Shown here: one piece after another, positions 25,146-33,409 of the stretch
Position numbering within the stretch: position 1 is the first letter of the stretch
Layout: each line of letters begins with the position of its first letter
Source of the DNA: Pseudomonas canadensis
Lineage (GTDB): Bacteria > Pseudomonadota > Gammaproteobacteria > Pseudomonadales > Pseudomonadaceae
DNA: 64,000 nucleotides
Direction of reading: 5' to 3'
NCBI RefSeq assembly: GCF_000503215.1
Contig: NZ_KI628539.1
Location: forward strand, 372,001-436,000
The notes under the pieces: model-generated
What the model was told of the DNA's origin: nothing
Database searches by the model: none
The model's input: only the letters and a program-made list of their open reading frames with translations
Program-made: the position numbers and the translations under genes

Positions 25146-27482
25146 TCAGAACGCGATGGACGTCTGCACATACACCGTGCGCGGCTCGCCCACGTATTTG
25201 CCCTTGTTGTTATCGTCGAACGAGCGCGTGAAGTATTGGGTGTTGAAGATGTTTTTCACACCCACTGCCACATTCAAGTCCGACAGCTGCGGGCCGAAGT
25301 CATAGGCCGCACGGCTGCTGAACAGCATGTAGCCAGGGATGCGTCCGTTGGCGCCGTCGGCGGTTTCTCTCTCGGTGTTGGCGTTGTCGGCGAACTGGCT
25401 GCTCTGGTAGCTGCTGTCCAGGTTGAGCTTCCAGCGGCCTTCGGTGTAGCCCACGCCGAGGGTGCCTTTGTGCTTGGAGGAGAAGGGCACGCGGTTGCCT
25501 TTGTTCGGGCCGTCTTCGCGAATGGTGGCGTCGACGTAGGCGTAGGTGGCATACACATCGAACCCTGCCAGCGCCGGGCTCAAACCATCGAGCGCGTAAT
25601 TGATGCTGGTCTCGATACCCTGGTGACGGGTTTCGCCACGGGCAATTACCGAGTCATTGGTCTGGTTGCTTTCGTATTGGTTGTCGAAGTTGATCAGGAA
25701 CGCGCCGATTTCCGCACGCAAGGTGCCGTCGTCGTAGCGGGTACCCAATTCCCAGGTACGGGCTTTTTCCGGTTTCACTTCGCCGCTGGTCACGCGGTTC
25801 GGCATCTGGCTGTACTGCACGCTGCCGAACGAACCTTCGGTGTTGGCGTAGAGGTTCCAGCTGTCGGTGAGGTGGTAGAGCACATTCAGCGCCGGCAGCG
25901 CGGTGTTGTAGTCGCCCTTGTATTTGACGTTGGTCAGGTTGTTCGTCTGCTGCGACTCGATAATCTCGTAGCGAATGCCCGGGGTGATGGTCCACTTGCC
26001 GATATCGATCCGGTCATCGATGAAGAACGCATTGGCTTCGGTGCCGCCACGGGTGTCGCGGTCGTTGCGGCTGTTGGTAGTGGGAATCTGCTGGTTGGCG
26101 GCAATCGGCGTGCGGTAACGCAGCTCGTGGCCGGCCTCGTTGATGTATCGGTAGCCGACGCCCACTTCGTGGCTGGTCGGGCCCAAGTCAAAGCCTTGGG
26201 CGAAGCGGGTCTCGATGCCACGCACCCAGTATTCACGCGGGGACAACGAGAGGAATGTGCCCTGGTCCAAGTAACCGCTGCGCAAGGTCTTGGTGAAGAA
26301 ACTGTTCACAGTGAATTCGCGGCGGTCCTGCTCATAACGATAGCCGACGTTGAACATCGTACGGCGGCCCCAGAATTTGTCGTAGGGGCGGGTGGACTGG
26401 TAGGGATCCGCCTTGTAGTCCGCGACGTTCAAGCCACCCGGCATATCGGCCTGGCCTTCGTAGTACTGCGCCATGGCGTTGAAGCTGTTGGCGTCATCCA
26501 GTTGGTATTTGCCCTTGAGGATCAGGTCGTCGATGCGCGTGTTGCTGTTCTCGCGCCAGTCACCACCACGGGTGCCGGAGTACAGAATCGCGCCGCCCAG
26601 GCCGTTGTCGGCGGTGCCGCCGGCCAGCAGGTTGCCGGTGGTCTTGAAGCCGTCGTGGCTGGAGGATGGGCTGGTTTCGGTCTGCAAGCCGCCTTTGACC
26701 GTGGGCGCATCCGGGATCGCGCGGGTCACGAAGTTGACCACGCCGCCGACGTTCTGAGGGCCGTAGCGCACCGCACCGCCGCCGCGCACCACGTCGACCG
26801 CGTCCATATTGCCCATGCTGATCGGCGCAAAGGAAAGCTGCGGCTGGCCGTAGGGCGCGAACGGCACCGGAATGCCGTCCATCAGCACCGTGGAGCGCGA
26901 CGCCAGGCGTGGGTTGAGGCCACGAATGCCGAAGTTCAGTGCCATGTCGTGGCTGCCGGTGCCGTTGTTGTCCGGGGCGTTGACGCCGGGAATGCGGTTG
27001 AGCACGTCCTTGGCCTGGGTGGCGCCCTGGCGTTCGAACTCTTCACGGCGGATCACATCACGGGCGCCGGGGTGTTCGAACACATTGGTTTGCGCCGCGT
27101 CGCCCAGCCAGTCGCCGACCACGCTGGAGGTGCCCAACTCAATGCTGGCCGGTGCAGTGGCCGGTTGCAGGCTGTAGGCATTGTCGCCTTCTGCACGGGC
27201 TTGCAGGCCGGTGCCCTCCATCAGTTTCTGCAGGCCGTCCGCGGCGCTGTAGTTGCCGGACAAACCACTGCTCTGCATACCCGCCGTCACTTCGGAACCG
27301 AAGGAGATCAACACGCCGGCTTCGCGGCCAAACTGGTTCAGTGCAGCTTCCAGCGACGTCGGGGCGATGTGATAGGGCTTGGCGTCGGCCGCCATCACCG
27401 GGGGCAGCACGGTCAGACTGAGGCTGGCGCCGAGTAGGAGTTGGCGCAAGGTGCGGGCAAGAAGCGTCGGTTGCTGGGGCAT
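25146..27482 (-). CDS. TonB-dependent receptor with STN domain, FecA-like
   Basis: A 778-residue outer-membrane receptor: signal peptide (LLLGASLSLTVLPPVMAADA), STN signalling domain (ITP-like YHIAPTSLEAALNQFGREAG, about 38-110), plug with DVLNRIPGVNAPDNNGTGSH and a barrel ending YVQTSIAF. It belongs to the FecA-like transducer receptors that import ferric chelates and signal across the envelope. The upstream FecR-like (27699) and FecI-like (28637) genes on the same strand form the classical sigma-antisigma-receptor unit. ATG 27482 is used; the frame to 27533 lacks support. On the minus strand a weak FecI-type promoter GGAAA-N17-TC can be drawn at about 27498-27522, overlapping a 9-base inverted repeat (27496-27527). 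Confidence 0.92.
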   Translation of the reverse strand: MPQQPTLLARTLRQLLLGASLSLTVLPPVMAADAKPYHIAPTSLEAALNQFGREAGVLISFGSEVTAGMQSSGLSGNYSAADGLQKLMEGTGLQARAEGDNAYSLQPATAPASIELGTSSVVGDWLGDAAQTNVFEHPGARDVIRREEFERQGATQAKDVLNRIPGVNAPDNNGTGSHDMALNFGIRGLNPRLASRSTVLMDGIPVPFAPYGQPQLSFAPISMGNMDAVDVVRGGGAVRYGPQNVGGVVNFVTRAIPDAPTVKGGLQTETSPSSSHDGFKTTGNLLAGGTADNGLGGAILYSGTRGGDWRENSNTRIDDLILKGKYQLDDANSFNAMAQYYEGQADMPGGLNVADYKADPYQSTRPYDKFWGRRTMFNVGYRYEQDRREFTVNSFFTKTLRSGYLDQGTFLSLSPREYWVRGIETRFAQGFDLGPTSHEVGVGYRYINEAGHELRYRTPIAANQQIPTTNSRNDRDTRGGTEANAFFIDDRIDIGKWTITPGIRYEIIESQQTNNLTNVKYKGDYNTALPALNVLYHLTDSWNLYANTEGSFGSVQYSQMPNRVTSGEVKPEKARTWELGTRYDDGTLRAEIGAFLINFDNQYESNQTNDSVIARGETRHQGIETSINYALDGLSPALAGFDVYATYAYVDATIREDGPNKGNRVPFSSKHKGTLGVGYTEGRWKLNLDSSYQSSQFADNANTERETADGANGRIPGYMLFSSRAAYDFGPQLSDLNVAVGVKNIFNTQYFTRSFDDNNKGKYVGEPRTVYVQTSIAF

Positions 27483-27589
27483 GAAGAGCGGTCCTGAGAA
27501 GGAAGGATCAAGGTGGCTTTCCTTCTCTGTCACGCGAGGGGTGGAAAACGGCTCACCGTTGCAAAAAAAAGTTCAAGGGTATGCTTTGT

Positions 27590-27687
27590 GTAGGAGCGAG
27601 CTTGCTCGCGAAGAATGTCAACGATAACGCGGGAAGCCTGACACCCTGCGGCGTTCTCCCGGTCTTCGCGAGCAAGCTCGCTCCTAC
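27590..27687. repeat. REP doublet, GCGAGCTTGCTCGCGAA type
   Basis: GTAGGAGCGAGCTTGCTCGC at the left end and its reverse complement at the right end (27665-27687) flank a spacer of about 50 bases that includes AACGATAACGCGGGAAGCC. A very similar spacer occurs in the copies at 50583 and 54468. It lies between the anti-sigma and receptor genes and could separate their expression. Confidence 0.88.
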
Positions 27688-27698
27688 AGAGGATCTCA

Positions 27699-28640
27699 TC
27701 AGGCGCGTGCCTGCACGGTCACCCAGTAGCGGGTGAAGCGTCGCACCTTCACCGGCAGGCTCACTTCCAGCAGGTCGAGAATGCGTTCGCTGTCGTCCAG
27801 CGGGTAGCTGCCGGAGATCAGCAGGTTGGCCACCTGTGGGTCGCAATTGACTTGGCCACGGCGATAACGTCCGAGTTCGCCGAGGAAATCTTCCAGGCGC
27901 ATGTGGGCAGCGACCAGCATGCCGTCGGCCCAGGCGCCGCTGTTGGCGTCGGTGGCACGCGGGGTGTCCCAACCTTTTCGTGTGAAGTTGACCTGGTGCG
28001 CGGCCTGGACGCTCAGCGGCAGGCTGGTGTAGGTGTTGGGCATGACCTCGACGTGACCGTCGAGTACCGCCATTTGGGTGTGATCGTTGAACTGCCGCAC
28101 ATTAAAACGCGCCGCCTGGCTAGTGAGCAGGCCTTGGCCGGTCAGCACTTGCAGCGGTGTACTGCCCGCAATACCGGTCAGCAGGATCTCGCCTTCAAGC
28201 AGGCGGATCAGCCGCTGCTGGCCATCAAAATGCACATCCACCGCGCTGCCGGTGTTGAGCTGCAACTGGCTGCCGTCGGCCAATTGCACCTTGCGTCGCT
28301 GGCCAACGGGGCTGCGGTAATCGGCGATCAACGGCGGCAGGATATGTTGCTGGCGCAGGCTCCAGGCGGCAGCGGAACCTGCGCCGAGGATCAACAGCAA
28401 TTTCAACGCCTGGCGACGGCTGGTGGAAGTTGGCGCATTCAACGCCGCATGGGCCAGGGGCGAGGGCATGCCGCGCAGGCGCTGATTGACGCGCTGCATG
28501 TGGTCCCAGGCGCGCTGGTGTTCGCTGTGGGCGTTCAACCACTGCTGCCAGGCGGCTTGCTGGCGTGGGTTGAGTGCGCCTTGCTGCATTTCCATCAGCC
28601 AGTGCACGGCTTGTTCGGCGACTTGGGTGGAGAAGTTCAT
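27699..28640 (-). CDS. FecR-family anti-sigma/sigma regulator
   Basis: A 313-residue inner-membrane FecR protein. The cytoplasmic N-terminus (about 1-85) has the anti-sigma domain with AVHWLMEMQQGALNPRQQAA and W-rich repeats. One membrane helix follows (LKLLLILGAGSAAAWSL), then the periplasmic FecR domain (YRSPVGQRRKVQLADGSQLQ, LEGEILLTG) and an STN-like C-terminal part (VNCDPQVANLLISGSYPLDD). It passes the occupied-receptor signal to the sigma factor. Its start overlaps the sigma gene stop by four bases (ATGA). The receptor gene follows after the REP doublet. Confidence 0.92.
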   Translation of the reverse strand: MNFSTQVAEQAVHWLMEMQQGALNPRQQAAWQQWLNAHSEHQRAWDHMQRVNQRLRGMPSPLAHAALNAPTSTSRRQALKLLLILGAGSAAAWSLRQQHILPPLIADYRSPVGQRRKVQLADGSQLQLNTGSAVDVHFDGQQRLIRLLEGEILLTGIAGSTPLQVLTGQGLLTSQAARFNVRQFNDHTQMAVLDGHVEVMPNTYTSLPLSVQAAHQVNFTRKGWDTPRATDANSGAWADGMLVAAHMRLEDFLGELGRYRRGQVNCDPQVANLLISGSYPLDDSERILDLLEVSLPVKVRRFTRYWVTVQARA

Positions 28641-29134
28641 AGGGCGAAATAGCAGCGCATGGCCGCTTTGCTCAGGTGGCGTTTGACGGTGGCGATGGAA
28701 ATGCCCAGTTCAGCGCCGATTTGTGCGTAGGTCAGGCCATCGAGTTGGGCCAGCAGAAAGGCCCGCTTCACCTGGACGGGCAGGCCGTCGAGCAGTTGGT
28801 CCAACTCCACCAGGGTTTGCAGGATGATTGCGCGTTCTTCTTCCGACGGTGCCACGTGCTCGGGCATCTGCGCCAAGGCGTCGAGATAGGCGCGCTCCAG
28901 GTCCTGGCGGCGGTAGAAGTTGAACAGCACGCGCTTGGCGACTGTGGTGAGGAACGCGCGGGGCTCGATCAGCGTGGGTGTTTCTCGCGCGGTGAGCACG
29001 CGGATGAAGGTGTCCTGGGCCAGGTCGGCGGCGCTTTCCGGGCAGCCGAGCTTGCGTCGCAACCAGCCGGTGAGCCAGTGGTGATGGTCGTTGTACAACA
29101 CTTCGACGGTATTGGACGGGCTCAATGCGAACAC
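28637..29134 (-). CDS. FecI-like extracytoplasmic-function sigma factor
   Basis: A 165-residue iron-starvation ECF sigma factor. Region 2 spans about 10-75 (EVLYNDHHHWLTGWLRRKLG, SAADLAQDTFIRVL, EPRAFLTTVAKRVLFNFYRR). Region 4 spans about 100-160 (LDGLPVQVKRAFLLAQLDGL, TYAQIGAELGISIATVKRHL). It should direct transcription of the receptor gene at 25146-27482. The predicted start is GTG 29134. A perfect 15-base inverted repeat lies 26 bases upstream and a Fur box 111 bases upstream. Translation is coupled to the FecR gene by a four-base overlap. Confidence 0.92.
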   Translation of the reverse strand: MFALSPSNTVEVLYNDHHHWLTGWLRRKLGCPESAADLAQDTFIRVLTARETPTLIEPRAFLTTVAKRVLFNFYRRQDLERAYLDALAQMPEHVAPSEEERAIILQTLVELDQLLDGLPVQVKRAFLLAQLDGLTYAQIGAELGISIATVKRHLSKAAMRCYFAL

Positions 29135-29159
29135 TCCACAAGCATCGGCATGCTTTAGA

Positions 29160-29174
29160 GAACAAGAATTGTTC
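29160..29174. promoter_or_regulatory. Inverted repeat GAACAA-N3-TTGTTC upstream of the FecI-like gene
   Basis: A perfect palindrome with six-base arms, 26 bases upstream of the sigma start. An overlapping frame on the minus strand (TGCGAAC-A-ATTCTTG, 29165-29179) matches the Fur 7-1-7 consensus at about 8 of 14, so it could be a second, weaker Fur site or an unrelated operator. Confidence 0.4.
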
Positions 29175-29244
29175 GCATTGTAGGGCTCGCGACGGGCTTC
29201 GGCAATCCGTCAGGGCAGGTCTTTCATCCGTTCTGTTTTGCTTA

Positions 29245-29259
29245 TGAGAATATTTATCA
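29245..29259. promoter_or_regulatory. Fur box in the divergent sigma/DUF3649 promoter region
   Basis: TGAGAAT-A-TTTATCA matches the 7-1-7 Fur consensus TGATAAT-N-ATTATCA at 12 of 14 positions. It is 36 bases before the DUF3649 gene start and 111 bases before the divergent FecI-like gene, so Fur bound here could repress the plus-strand operon and perhaps both directions. This is the strongest Fur site I found in the window. Confidence 0.75.
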
Positions 29260-29295
29260 TTAATATTGCGGCCTGATGAACCTGGCGCCTCCCGC

Positions 29296-29598
29296 ATGAA
29301 AAGCAAAACCTCGCTGCCTGTCTCCTATCGCCTCTCCGTCACCTCGCGCGTGCTGGCTGCCGTGGTGGGTGGTTATCTGATGGCTTCCCTGGCCAGTATC
29401 TGCCTGGCGCTATGGATGCCCACGTCGCGCGCCGATGCGGTGATCACCGGGATGATGAGTTCATTCGTGTTCTACCTGCTCGCCGTGCTCTGGTGTTTCG
29501 CCTGCCGCAGCGCACCCCGCGCCTGGTTTGGCGTGATGTTGCCAAGCGCGGTATTTGCCACCCTGGCGGGTGTGGGCTTCTGGATGGCACGCACATGA
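29296..29598 (+). CDS. DUF3649 family small membrane protein (iron uptake-associated)
   Basis: A 100-residue integral membrane protein with three predicted helices (about 18-40, 48-68, 75-97). The sequence SRVLAAVVGGYLMASLASIC and LAVLWCFACRSAPRAW match the DUF3649 proteins found beside PepSY proteins in ferric-siderophore loci. It is first in a plus-strand operon of DUF3649, PepSY, DUF3325, FecI-like and FecR-like genes. Start ATG 29296; no clear ribosome-binding site. It overlaps the next start by four bases (ATGA). Likely iron-repressed through the adjacent Fur box. Exact function unknown. Confidence 0.8.
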   Translation: MKSKTSLPVSYRLSVTSRVLAAVVGGYLMASLASICLALWMPTSRADAVITGMMSSFVFYLLAVLWCFACRSAPRAWFGVMLPSAVFATLAGVGFWMART

Positions 29599-31169
29599 AA
29601 GAGGGTTTCCGCCAGGCCATGGCCTGGTTGCACACCTGGGCAGGGCTGATCTTTGGCTGGCTGCTGTTTGCGATTTTCCTGACGGGCACCTTGGCGTATT
29701 TCAAGGATGAGATCAGCCACTGGATGCAGCCTGAAGTGCAGGCCCATCCGCTGGACGATGCGCGCAGCCTGACGGTCGCCCAGACCTATCTGCAGCAAGT
29801 CGCGCCGACCGCTGCGCGTTGGTTTATCACTCTGCCAGACAGCCGCGATCCTGGTTTGTCGGTGATGTGGCAAGACAAAGTCGACCCCGGCCGACGCGGC
29901 AATTTCATCCAGAAAACCCTCGACCCTGTTACCGGCCAGGCTGTGGAAGCCCGTGAAAGCATGGGCGGCGATTTCTTCTACCGCTTTCACTTCCAGCTAC
30001 AAATGCCTCACCCGTGGGGCCGCTGGCTGTCGACGATTGCCGCGATGGTGATGTTCGTCGCCTTGATCACCGGCATCATCACCCACAAGAAAATCTTCAA
30101 GGACTTCTTCACCTTCCGGCCCCGCAAAGGCCAGCGTTCCTGGCTCGACGGGCATAACGCGGTGGGAGTTCTGGTGCTGCCGTTCCATTTGATGATCACC
30201 TACAGCAGCCTGGTGATCTTCATGAGCATGGTGATGCCGGCGCCGATTCTTGCTTCCTATGGCGGCGACACCCGCGCCTTTTTCAGCGAGGTATTCCCGA
30301 ACACCAACAACGCGCCGGCGCTGGGCCAGCCTGGAAAACTGTTACCGCTGGTGCCGATGTACGAGCAAGCGCGGGCGCAGTGGGAAGGTGGCCATGTGGG
30401 GCGCGTGGCGGTCAATAATCCCGCCGATATGAACGCCTCGGTCAATGTGTTTCGCGCGGGTTCCGATAGCGTGGTGCACGATTTCGGCAGCACCGTTTCC
30501 TTCAATGGCACCACCGGCGAGCTGGTGCGGGTGAATGGCGGGCAGTCGCTGCCGGCAGCCATCGGCGGCAGTTTCTACGGCCTGCACATGGGCCATTTCG
30601 CCGGTCCGGTCCTGCGCTGGTTGTACTTCATCTGTGGCTTGGCGGGCACGGCAATGATCGGCACCGGGCTGGTGATCTGGCTCGGCAAGCGTCAGCTCAA
30701 ACATGCCAAGGCTGCGGTAATGCCGTTTGAGTTGCGCTTGGTGGAAGTGCTGAACATCGCCAGCATGTCCGGGTTGATGATCGCCATCGCCGCATATTTC
30801 TGGGCCAACCGTTTATTGCCGGTGAGCTTTGCCGACCGTTCCGATTGGGAAGTGCAAACCTTCTTTATTGCCTGGGGCCTGAGTCTGTTGCACGCGATCC
30901 TGCGTCGTGGCCGCCAGGGTTGGGTCGAGCAACTGAGCTTCGGCGCGCTGCTGTTTATCGCCATTCCACTGCTCAACGCGTTGACCACATCGCACCACCT
31001 CGGTGTTTCGTTGGCAACCGGCGATTGGGCCATGGCTGGCTTTGATCTGACCTGTCTGGCCAGTGGCGTATTCCTTGGCTGGGCCGCCTGGAAGATGCAG
31101 CGTCGCACCGCGCCGGCGCCTAAAGCTCAGCGCGCACGCCCGCTGGCGCTGAAGCAGGAGGCGAACTGA
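29595..31169 (+). CDS. PepSY-associated membrane protein (iron-regulated, possible ferric-siderophore reductase)
   Basis: A 524-residue inner-membrane PepSY-TM protein. The N-terminal helix FRQAMAWLHTWAGLIFGWLL is followed by a periplasmic PepSY domain, further helices with conserved histidines (DGHNAVGVLVLPFHLMITYS; GLHMGHFAG) and a cluster of C-terminal helices. Related proteins such as FpvG/FoxB reduce iron in ferric siderophores at the inner membrane, with histidines binding haem. I infer the same for this one. Start ATG 29595 is coupled to DUF3649 and the DUF3325 start follows its stop directly. Confidence 0.88.
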   Translation: MKEGFRQAMAWLHTWAGLIFGWLLFAIFLTGTLAYFKDEISHWMQPEVQAHPLDDARSLTVAQTYLQQVAPTAARWFITLPDSRDPGLSVMWQDKVDPGRRGNFIQKTLDPVTGQAVEARESMGGDFFYRFHFQLQMPHPWGRWLSTIAAMVMFVALITGIITHKKIFKDFFTFRPRKGQRSWLDGHNAVGVLVLPFHLMITYSSLVIFMSMVMPAPILASYGGDTRAFFSEVFPNTNNAPALGQPGKLLPLVPMYEQARAQWEGGHVGRVAVNNPADMNASVNVFRAGSDSVVHDFGSTVSFNGTTGELVRVNGGQSLPAAIGGSFYGLHMGHFAGPVLRWLYFICGLAGTAMIGTGLVIWLGKRQLKHAKAAVMPFELRLVEVLNIASMSGLMIAIAAYFWANRLLPVSFADRSDWEVQTFFIAWGLSLLHAILRRGRQGWVEQLSFGALLFIAIPLLNALTTSHHLGVSLATGDWAMAGFDLTCLASGVFLGWAAWKMQRRTAPAPKAQRARPLALKQEAN

Positions 31170-31496
31170 ATGCTGCTCGCACTGCTGATGTGCTACGCCG
31201 GGTTCACCGCACTCTGCCTGTCCACTGACCGTCACCACGGCGAGTTGCTGCACAGCAAACCCTCGCCTCGTCGGCGCTTGGGTTTGCGGGTAATCGGTTG
31301 GTTGCTGCTGGTGGTGTCGATCTGGCCGGCGGTGGATGTCGCCGGTTGGGGCCAGGGCCTGGTGGAGTGGTGCGCCGTGTTGATGCTCAGCGCATTGCTG
31401 CTGGTGCTGTTGTTGCCGTACCGGCCAAGGCTGGCCTTGATCCTGGCGGGCATTGGTCTGCTCGCCAGTCCTGTTGCAGCCTTCGCCACCCTCTGA
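31170..31496 (+). CDS. DUF3325 family small membrane protein
   Basis: A 108-residue protein with three to four predicted helices, starting MLLALLMCYAGFTALCLSTD and with the R-rich loop KPSPRRRLGLRVIGW. It matches DUF3325 proteins, which are nearly always encoded next to a PepSY protein and DUF3649 in siderophore utilisation loci. ATG 31170 immediately follows the PepSY stop (TGAATG). It probably helps assemble or operate the inner-membrane iron-reduction complex. Function not demonstrated as far as I know. Confidence 0.8.
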   Translation: MLLALLMCYAGFTALCLSTDRHHGELLHSKPSPRRRLGLRVIGWLLLVVSIWPAVDVAGWGQGLVEWCAVLMLSALLLVLLLPYRPRLALILAGIGLLASPVAAFATL

Positions 31497-31504
31497 GCCC
31501 GCCC

Positions 31505-32083
31505 ATGATGATCAGCACGCCACCCGAATCCCAGGACAGCCAGCACGCTGACGCGGCAGGTGGGCGTGCGCATTTCCTGCAGGTGTTTTTATCCCAGCGT
31601 TCGCAGATGGAAGCCTTGGTGAGTCGCCGCGTGGGGTGTCGCGCCACGGCGGCCGACCTGGTGCAGGACCTATTCCTGCGTTTCTGGCGCCGGCCGTTGG
31701 TGCAGGTCGAGGAGCTCAGCACCTACCTGCTGCGCTGCGCCGGCAATATCGCCATCGACCACCTGCGCAGCGAAGGTGCACGGGTACGCAGCAGTGAAGG
31801 CTGGCTGCCCGAACAGCAAGACAACCAAGGTTCCGAACCCCAGGCAGCATTGGAAGCCGGCAATGACCTGCGCCACGTCGAAGCCGCCTTGCGCAGCCTG
31901 CCCGAGCGCACGCGCCAGATTTTCCTGCTCAACCGCATTCACGGTCGCAAGTACGCGGAAATCGCCAAGGTCATGGGCCTGTCCCAAAGTGCCGTGGAAA
32001 AACATATGATGCGTGCCCTTGAAGCCTGCAAAGCCAGCCTTCGCGAACCATCGCCCCCACGCACGCCAGGGAAAGCAACGTGA
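31505..32083 (+). CDS. Second FecI-like ECF sigma factor
   Basis: A 192-residue ECF sigma factor. Region 2 contains LVSRRVGCRATAADLVQDLF, LRFWRR and the STYLLRCAGNIAIDHLRSEG helix. Region 4 contains LRSLPERTRQIFLLNRIHGR and AEIAKVMGLSQSAVEKHMMR, which closely fits the FecI/FpvI group. It starts eight bases after DUF3325 (ATG 31505 or 31508) and overlaps the following FecR-like gene by four bases. The frame extends far upstream to 31298 inside DUF3325 and is not used. No receptor gene is adjacent. Confidence 0.9.
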   Translation: MMISTPPESQDSQHADAAGGRAHFLQVFLSQRSQMEALVSRRVGCRATAADLVQDLFLRFWRRPLVQVEELSTYLLRCAGNIAIDHLRSEGARVRSSEGWLPEQQDNQGSEPQAALEAGNDLRHVEAALRSLPERTRQIFLLNRIHGRKYAEIAKVMGLSQSAVEKHMMRALEACKASLREPSPPRTPGKAT

Positions 32084-33057
32084 ACGCCACCCCCACGCCC
32101 GCCCAGGAACAAGCCGCACTGGCCTGGCTGAGCCTATTGCATGATCAGCCCAGCAGTGGCGACCAAGCCACTTTCAGTCAGTGGTTGCGGGCTGATCCGG
32201 CGCACGTTGAGGCCTATTCCCAGGCCCAGGTGCTCTGGGAATTGAGCGAAGTGCCGGCACGCCAGCTGGCGGATGAAGAGGCGTTGGCGTTGCAGGGCTA
32301 CCTCAATGCGATGACCACCTCGAAGCGTTCACGGGTGGTGCGTTGGTCCGGCGCCTTGGCGATGGCTGCGTGCCTATTGCTGATGGTATCCATGGGGGCC
32401 GGCTGGCAGCCGTCACGCTGGATCGATGATCTCGGTGCCGACTACGTGACGGCGCCGGGTGAAGTCAAAACCGTCACGCTGGCCGATCAATCCCAGGTGA
32501 CCCTCGATGCTGACAGCGCCATTGCCGTGGACTTCAGCCGTGGCGAGCGCCACATCCAGTTGCGTCGAGGTGCCGGTTTTTTTAGCGTGACCCACACCGG
32601 GCAGTCCTTTGTGGTGGAGGCGGGCAGCGGTGAGGCGCGGGTGCTGGGGACGCAATTCGAAGTGCGCCTGCAACCGGCAGGCGCTCAGGTGACGGTGTTG
32701 TCCGGGCGGGTGGGCGTGACGCCGTCCAAACAGGGTCAGCAGCAAATTCTTACAGCGGGTCAGCAAGTGGCCTACGCCGAGGGTGTTGCGGACCCTCTGC
32801 ACGCGGTAGACAGTGAATCGCGCCTGGCCTGGCGCGACGGTTGGCTCAACTACTACAAGGCGCCGTTGGCGGACGTGGTCAAGGACCTGGGTCGCTACTA
32901 CCCCGGCCGCATCCTGTTGCTCAACGAAGAGATGGGCGCCAAGCGCGTCAGCGGGAGCTTCCCGAGCAAGGACCCGCAAGCGGTGTTGAATGCGTTGCAG
33001 GCCGTGCTCGGCTTTGAGCAGCACACATTATTAGGGCGGATGATCGTGGTGCGCTGA
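32080..33057 (+). CDS. Second FecR-family regulator
   Basis: A 325-residue FecR protein. The N-terminal anti-sigma domain has AALAWLSLLHDQPSSGDQAT and FSQWLRADPAHVEAYSQAQV; one membrane helix (ALAMAACLLLMVSMGAGW) follows; the periplasmic FecR domain contains VTAPGEVKTVTLADQSQVTL and VLSGRVGVTPS, and the C-terminus is STN-like (GRILLLNEEMGAKRVSGSFP). Translation starts at GTG 32080, coupled to the sigma gene. It is the last gene of the operon; the next gene converges one base after its stop. Its partner receptor is unknown; the STN receptor at 2681 is one candidate. Confidence 0.9.
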   Translation: MNATPTPAQEQAALAWLSLLHDQPSSGDQATFSQWLRADPAHVEAYSQAQVLWELSEVPARQLADEEALALQGYLNAMTTSKRSRVVRWSGALAMAACLLLMVSMGAGWQPSRWIDDLGADYVTAPGEVKTVTLADQSQVTLDADSAIAVDFSRGERHIQLRRGAGFFSVTHTGQSFVVEAGSGEARVLGTQFEVRLQPAGAQVTVLSGRVGVTPSKQGQQQILTAGQQVAYAEGVADPLHAVDSESRLAWRDGWLNYYKAPLADVVKDLGRYYPGRILLLNEEMGAKRVSGSFPSKDPQAVLNALQAVLGFEQHTLLGRMIVVR

Positions 33058-33058
33058 T

Positions 33059-33409
33059 TTACTTCAGCGCCGCCATGATTTTTTCTGGGTTGTAATCGCG
33101 AATCAGCGTGCCGTTCACGTCCACAAACGGAATCCCTGCGCCCCCCAGCGCCTCATACGCCTTGCGCGCCTGGGCGTCTTTGTCGATGTCGAACGCCTGG
33201 TAGGGTATGCCTTTCTGGTCCAGGAACCGGCGGATCTGCTTGCAGTAACCACACCACTCGGTCGAGTAGAGCACCACACGCGCTGAAGCACGTACGTGCT
33301 CCGGCGCCACTTGTGAAGGGTTGAACACCCGTTCGATCTTGCCCCAGTTCTGGATCACCACCACGACCAGCAACACCAGCAGGACTTTTTTAAAGACCCC
33401 GCCGAGCAT
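33059..33409 (-). CDS. Membrane-anchored glutaredoxin-like protein
   Basis: A 116-residue protein with an N-terminal membrane helix (FKKVLLVLLVVVVIQNW) followed by a glutaredoxin fold (about 43-115). The redox motif is CGYC (C53, C56) after VVLYSTEW, and the cis-proline lies in GIPFVDVNG. The orientation of the soluble domain is not certain; such proteins may act as disulfide reductants or chaperone redox partners. The start codon overlaps the ndpA stop by one base, so it is in operon with ndpA. It converges with the FecR-like gene. Confidence 0.85.
   Translation of the reverse strand: MLGGVFKKVLLVLLVVVVIQNWGKIERVFNPSQVAPEHVRASARVVLYSTEWCGYCKQIRRFLDQKGIPYQAFDIDKDAQARKAYEALGGAGIPFVDVNGTLIRDYNPEKIMAALK

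Noticed and set aside
25236..27437. 733-codon open frame on the plus strand opposite the FecA-like receptor
   Set aside because: Antisense to a full-length receptor gene with a clear signal peptide and barrel; the translation is a Val/Gly/Ala/His-rich shadow with no domain.
29412..29594. Upstream extension of the PepSY gene from 29412
   Set aside because: It overlaps the DUF3649 gene in another frame; ATG 29595 gives the family start and a typical four-base coupling overlap.
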